A stretch of DNA of 64,000 nucleotides, taken from positions 1-64,000 of IMG/VR virus record IMGVR_UViG_3300017991_000100. One strand, 5' to 3'. The notes beneath the pieces were generated by a model. The model saw only the letters and a program-made list of their open reading frames with translations, was not told where the DNA came from and searched no databases. The DNA comes from a virus. This document shows positions 61,179 to 64,000 of the stretch, piece after piece (the first letter of the stretch is position 1; the number at the start of each line of letters is the position of its first letter). Both the position numbers and the translations under genes were made by a program.

Positions 61179-61241
61179 CTTGATCGTGGCCTAAGATAAA
61201 CTGTGAGAGTGAATTCTCTTTCACAGGAAGGGCACGATCAA
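61175..61241 (+). promoter_or_regulatory. Promoter within a start-codon-enclosing stem
   Basis: TTGACT (61175-61180), 16 bases, TAAACT (61197-61202). TTGATCGTG (61180-61188) and CACGATCAA (61233-61241) are perfectly complementary and enclose the ribosome binding site AGGAAGGG; the last base pairs with the A of the ATG at 61241. An inner TGTGA/TCACA pair (61202-61206, 61221-61225) adds a second stem. Confidence 0.5.
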
Positions 61242-61843
61242 TGCAGGTTCAAGATCTCAACATCAAGCGCAAAAAACTGATTGATGACGACAGCGGGGCT
61301 GCTGCTGCGACCACTACGGCAGATATTTCGCCGTTCGTTCATCGGTTGCCGCTTGGAACAACGCTTGCTCAGGACGAAGAGGAGCGGCAGCGTAGACAGG
61401 CTGGCGGTCTGGTTGATCCGCAGTTGGGCGAAGCGGAAGACGAGCAAAAAGCCGATCCGAACGAGGTGGGCGACCGCAAAGATTGGATCGACATGCCTGC
61501 CGATTTCAAACCGGCTCAGATGCAGGGCGGTCCATCGGATCGCACCTATCAGCGCATCAGAAGCGGTTATGACGGCGTCCCAGGAGAAATCTACAGCGGG
61601 GTCACTGAGGGTGATGAGCGAGGTGATATCCACAAGGACGTGAATCTCAGCAGCGGCTTCATTCGCGATCAGCACTTGGATCAGATCAAGAAGGGCGATC
61701 GGGTCTATTACGATGACCGGCCGCATCGCGTGAAAAGCATGACGACTGACTTTCGCCCGAAACGTCAAGGGGTTATCGGAAGCGTCAAGTTTGAATTCGT
61801 CGATCAAACCGCGCCGCCCGTCACGGTCGAAATCGTCTCTTGA
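61241..61843 (+). CDS. Unknown 200-residue protein, likely virion
   Basis: ATG 61241 behind AGGAAGGG. N-terminal and central parts are polar and disordered, then a beta-rich C-terminal region (KGDRVYYDDRPHRVKSMTTD, VIGSVKFEFVDQTAPPVTVE). No family recognised. First gene of a new unit leading to the tape measure. Confidence 0.75.
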   Translation: MQVQDLNIKRKKLIDDDSGAAAATTTADISPFVHRLPLGTTLAQDEEERQRRQAGGLVDPQLGEAEDEQKADPNEVGDRKDWIDMPADFKPAQMQGGPSDRTYQRIRSGYDGVPGEIYSGVTEGDERGDIHKDVNLSSGFIRDQHLDQIKKGDRVYYDDRPHRVKSMTTDFRPKRQGVIGSVKFEFVDQTAPPVTVEIVS

Positions 61844-61863
61844 TCTGTTGAACGGATGCAATC

Positions 61864-62319
61864 GTGCTCAGGCTCGACAAAGCCAACATTTATTACCTCA
61901 TGTACAGAAAGTGGCAAACCGACAGGTTTCCGCTTGTCTATGTGATCTGGTCGAACAACCAAGACACGATGGCGCTGAACATTCACTATGCCGGAAAGCT
62001 TTTCCTTGGACGACAACGGCAGTCGCAATGGGTCATTCGTGCAACGAATCTGAACCAATCATTGCTTGTGCTCGGACGATACAGGAGACATCCGGCGTTG
62101 CGCGTCTTCTTTTCATTCATCGAATCGCCGCGATTCAGCAGAATGCCTTGGAAATCACGCTATCCGTATCTGCGGGCGCGTTGGCCTAGAATCACAGAGT
62201 TACTAATCAGACAATATAAGACTCCATTTATGAAGGTCAATTGGATGACCAATAAGAAATCGATTGATCTTGCAATCATGAAGGCGGAATCGAATACATG
62301 GCAGATCCACTCAAACTAA
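61864..62319 (+). CDS. Unknown 151-residue protein, probable structural
   Basis: Starts at GTG 61864 with no closer ATG. Rich in aromatic and Arg residues (IYYLMYRKWQTDRFPLVYVI, LNIHYAGKLFLGRQRQSQWV); mixed alpha/beta. No family recognised. The next gene begins 22 bases before its stop. Confidence 0.65.
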   Translation: MLRLDKANIYYLMYRKWQTDRFPLVYVIWSNNQDTMALNIHYAGKLFLGRQRQSQWVIRATNLNQSLLVLGRYRRHPALRVFFSFIESPRFSRMPWKSRYPYLRARWPRITELLIRQYKTPFMKVNWMTNKKSIDLAIMKAESNTWQIHSN

Positions 62320-64000
62320 AACTTCGGCTGAAAGCTGATGCCGATGATATGATGGGAGAGTTGAGCGGAAAGTTTCTGAAGACTTTTGATGAAGGTATAG
62401 TTAAATCTTTAGATAAGGCTTTTGTTAAGGTTGGTGCCAACACTAAAAAAGCACTCAAAACGACTCTTGGAGAAATTTCAAAAGGCATCAAGGGGGATGT
62501 GAAGGCACATGATGTAGAAGAATTTACCGTTGAAATCAAAAGCGTGGTAAAAGAGGTTGGAAGACTACAAGAACGCATGTCTCATGTTCGGGAACAAATG
62601 ATAGGTCAGCCTGTCGTTTTTAAGAGAGAATTAAGGAACCAACTTAATGAACTAGGTGGCTATGTAAGAAAGCAACTTGAGAGTACGACAGAGGGCGCGG
62701 CGCAAATTGTTGCGATCGGAGGAAGCGCCAATAGAAAACAAGTTTCTGATGCCATGCGTCAATTCGGCCGTTTGCAAGATCAAACGGAGAAGATGGAGCA
62801 GGAAGCGGAGAAGTTTGCTGAACGTCGAGACGTTTCGATGCGAAAGCGCATGATGCGTTCGTTCGGCAAAATGGGAAGCGATATTCGAGAAACAATGCGT
62901 TCCAGAGTCGGAACCGCTTTGTCTATCGGCGCGCTTTATGAAATGGCGCGTGTCGGAGTCATGGACGTCATTAGGGATCATCAAGAACTTGCTCTCGCCG
63001 CGATGCAGGCGAATGCTTCGACGCATGCTCTCTATCAAAACATGCTCGGTTTTGCTCAACAGGCGATGTCGTTTGACGATGCGCGGGAAGCTGCGGCTAA
63101 TTTCGCATTAACCGGTCAGCGTGGCGTTGAAGTGTTCAGGGAACTGAATACCGAACTAGGTCAGCTCGCGTACATTGGGACCGAAGCAGGCGAATCAACG
63201 GCAGAGGGCTTGACGTCGATCGCACAAGCATCTGATACGGCTCTTGAAGACATCAAAGACTTCATGGGCGCGCTTGCCGGAATCCGCAACATCAGTCTTC
63301 GCAATCAGTCCATGCGGGAATTGGTTGCTCAGGCTCAGTTGATGGGTACGCAAGGACCGCAATGGATCGGACGCATGGCGTCAGGATTTGCCAAGCTTGA
63401 TCGCGGATTGCGCACGCTTGGCGTATCCGGCGCAAGCATTCGTTCGATCATGTCGGATTTGTCAAGCCTTGACATTTTTGACCCGACTTCCGCTTTCTCT
63501 CAGTTCATGCTCAGGTTCGGCGGACGCCGTGCGCTGTTCCAGGTGTTTGAAGGCGGTCCTGAAGCGGCTGCGGAAGCCATGATTCGCGCCGCAGATCAGT
63601 ATGGAGATATTTTCCGTCAAGGCACTCGATTTGAGCAGATGCTTTTCAAGAGACGCATGGGCTTGAGCGATGAAATGATGGAAGTGGTTTCGCGCTTGTC
63701 GACAGCGAACGAACAGCAGCGTGAAATTTTCCGAACCGAAACGAAGCTGCAAAGAGCGGTTGGGGAAGAGCGGATACAATTGCAGCGGCAGTATGACGAA
63801 ATGATGGCGAATCAGTTGGGCGGCATGCGGCGTGTCCGATTTGAGATTCAAACCTTGTTCCGTTCCTTCGGGGAAGCGTTGTTCGAAGCGCCTACAGGCG
63901 GAAAAAGCATCATCGTGTTGCTGAATGATTTGTTTATTGGAGAAGGCCCATTTGCTCAAGCAATGAGAGGGTTCAATGAAAATTTGAGCAAGGTAATGCC
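62298..64000 (+). CDS. Tape-measure-like protein, 3' end cut off
   Basis: Open from ATG 62298 to the end of the window, 567 residues visible. The N-terminal 220 residues are coiled coil with KFLKTFDEGIVKSLDKAFVK and AMRQFGRLQDQTEKMEQEAE; a more hydrophobic segment follows (TALSIGALYEMARVGVMDVI), then MQANASTHALYQNMLGFAQQ and MGALAGIRNISLRNQSMREL-type helices typical of tail tape-measure proteins. That protein would set tail length and interact with the tube. A few codons near 62395-62460 are AT-richer than usual. The visible part lacks any terminal domain, so another large virion protein is possible. Confidence 0.6.
   Translation, partial: MADPLKLKLRLKADADDMMGELSGKFLKTFDEGIVKSLDKAFVKVGANTKKALKTTLGEISKGIKGDVKAHDVEEFTVEIKSVVKEVGRLQERMSHVREQMIGQPVVFKRELRNQLNELGGYVRKQLESTTEGAAQIVAIGGSANRKQVSDAMRQFGRLQDQTEKMEQEAEKFAERRDVSMRKRMMRSFGKMGSDIRETMRSRVGTALSIGALYEMARVGVMDVIRDHQELALAAMQANASTHALYQNMLGFAQQAMSFDDAREAAANFALTGQRGVEVFRELNTELGQLAYIGTEAGESTAEGLTSIAQASDTALEDIKDFMGALAGIRNISLRNQSMRELVAQAQLMGTQGPQWIGRMASGFAKLDRGLRTLGVSGASIRSIMSDLSSLDIFDPTSAFSQFMLRFGGRRALFQVFEGGPEAAAEAMIRAADQYGDIFRQGTRFEQMLFKRRMGLSDEMMEVVSRLSTANEQQREIFRTETKLQRAVGEERIQLQRQYDEMMANQLGGMRRVRFEIQTLFRSFGEALFEAPTGGKSIIVLLNDLFIGEGPFAQAMRGFNENLSKVM

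Overview
The window is part of the genome of a large contractile-tailed (myovirus) bacteriophage. The evidence is a T4-type head and tail gene set (gp21-like protease, charged scaffold, gp23-like major capsid protein, neck-type proteins, gp15-like terminator, sheath, tube, gp26-like baseplate protein) together with a phage-encoded replication and recombination set. Genes are densely packed, often with ATGA or TGATG overlaps, and most have Shine-Dalgarno sequences. I saw no rRNA, tRNA, CRISPR array, insertion sequence or integrase. The host cannot be read from the sequence; a lipoprotein signal, an M15 peptidase and purine-rich ribosome binding sites only indicate a bacterium. Both window ends cut through genes.

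Layout. (1) 1-22900, plus strand: virion genes in an order close to T4 (protease, scaffold, capsid, neck, terminator, sheath, tube, gp26-like), interspersed with small unknown genes and a lipoprotein, and separated by several strong intrinsic terminators. The sheath is very large (1594 aa), and the gp26-like gene appears to be extended by a +1 (or -2) ribosomal frameshift. (2) 23091-28641, minus strand: a five-gene operon with a class II glutamine amidotransferase, two small DNA-binding-like proteins and the Mre11/Rad50-type pair gp47/gp46, driven by a near-consensus promoter that contains a palindrome. (3) 28868-34426: a divergent helix-turn-helix protein, an unknown protein behind a promoter sharing the same operator-like element, a DHH phosphoesterase behind a structured leader, and two minus-strand unknown genes. 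(4) 34487-61178, plus strand: a long replication, nucleotide and lysis block with a tandem-domain ThyX, M15 endolysin, C-family DNA polymerase, DNA methyltransferase, release-factor-like GGQ protein, DnaG-like primase, DnaB-like helicase, UvsY-like protein, holin-like protein, gp32-like SSB, UvsX/RecA, DnaN-like clamp, UvsW helicase, Cas4/RecB-like nuclease and a Holliday-junction-resolvase-like nuclease. (5) 61241-64000, plus strand: virion genes resume and run into a probable tape-measure gene cut by the window end.

How it fits together: a T4-style virion and T4-style recombination apparatus (gp46/47, UvsX, UvsY-like, UvsW, gp32-like) are combined with a bacterial-style replisome core (PolIII-alpha-type polymerase, beta-clamp-type clamp, DnaB/DnaG-type helicase and primase). 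Several of these replication proteins end in a short acidic tail closed by Phe or Trp, which may be a shared docking tag. The most unusual items are the frameshifted gp26-like gene, the mixed replisome with its C-terminal tips, the shared operator in two promoters, the giant sheath, and a tandem pair of Cys-rich proteins.
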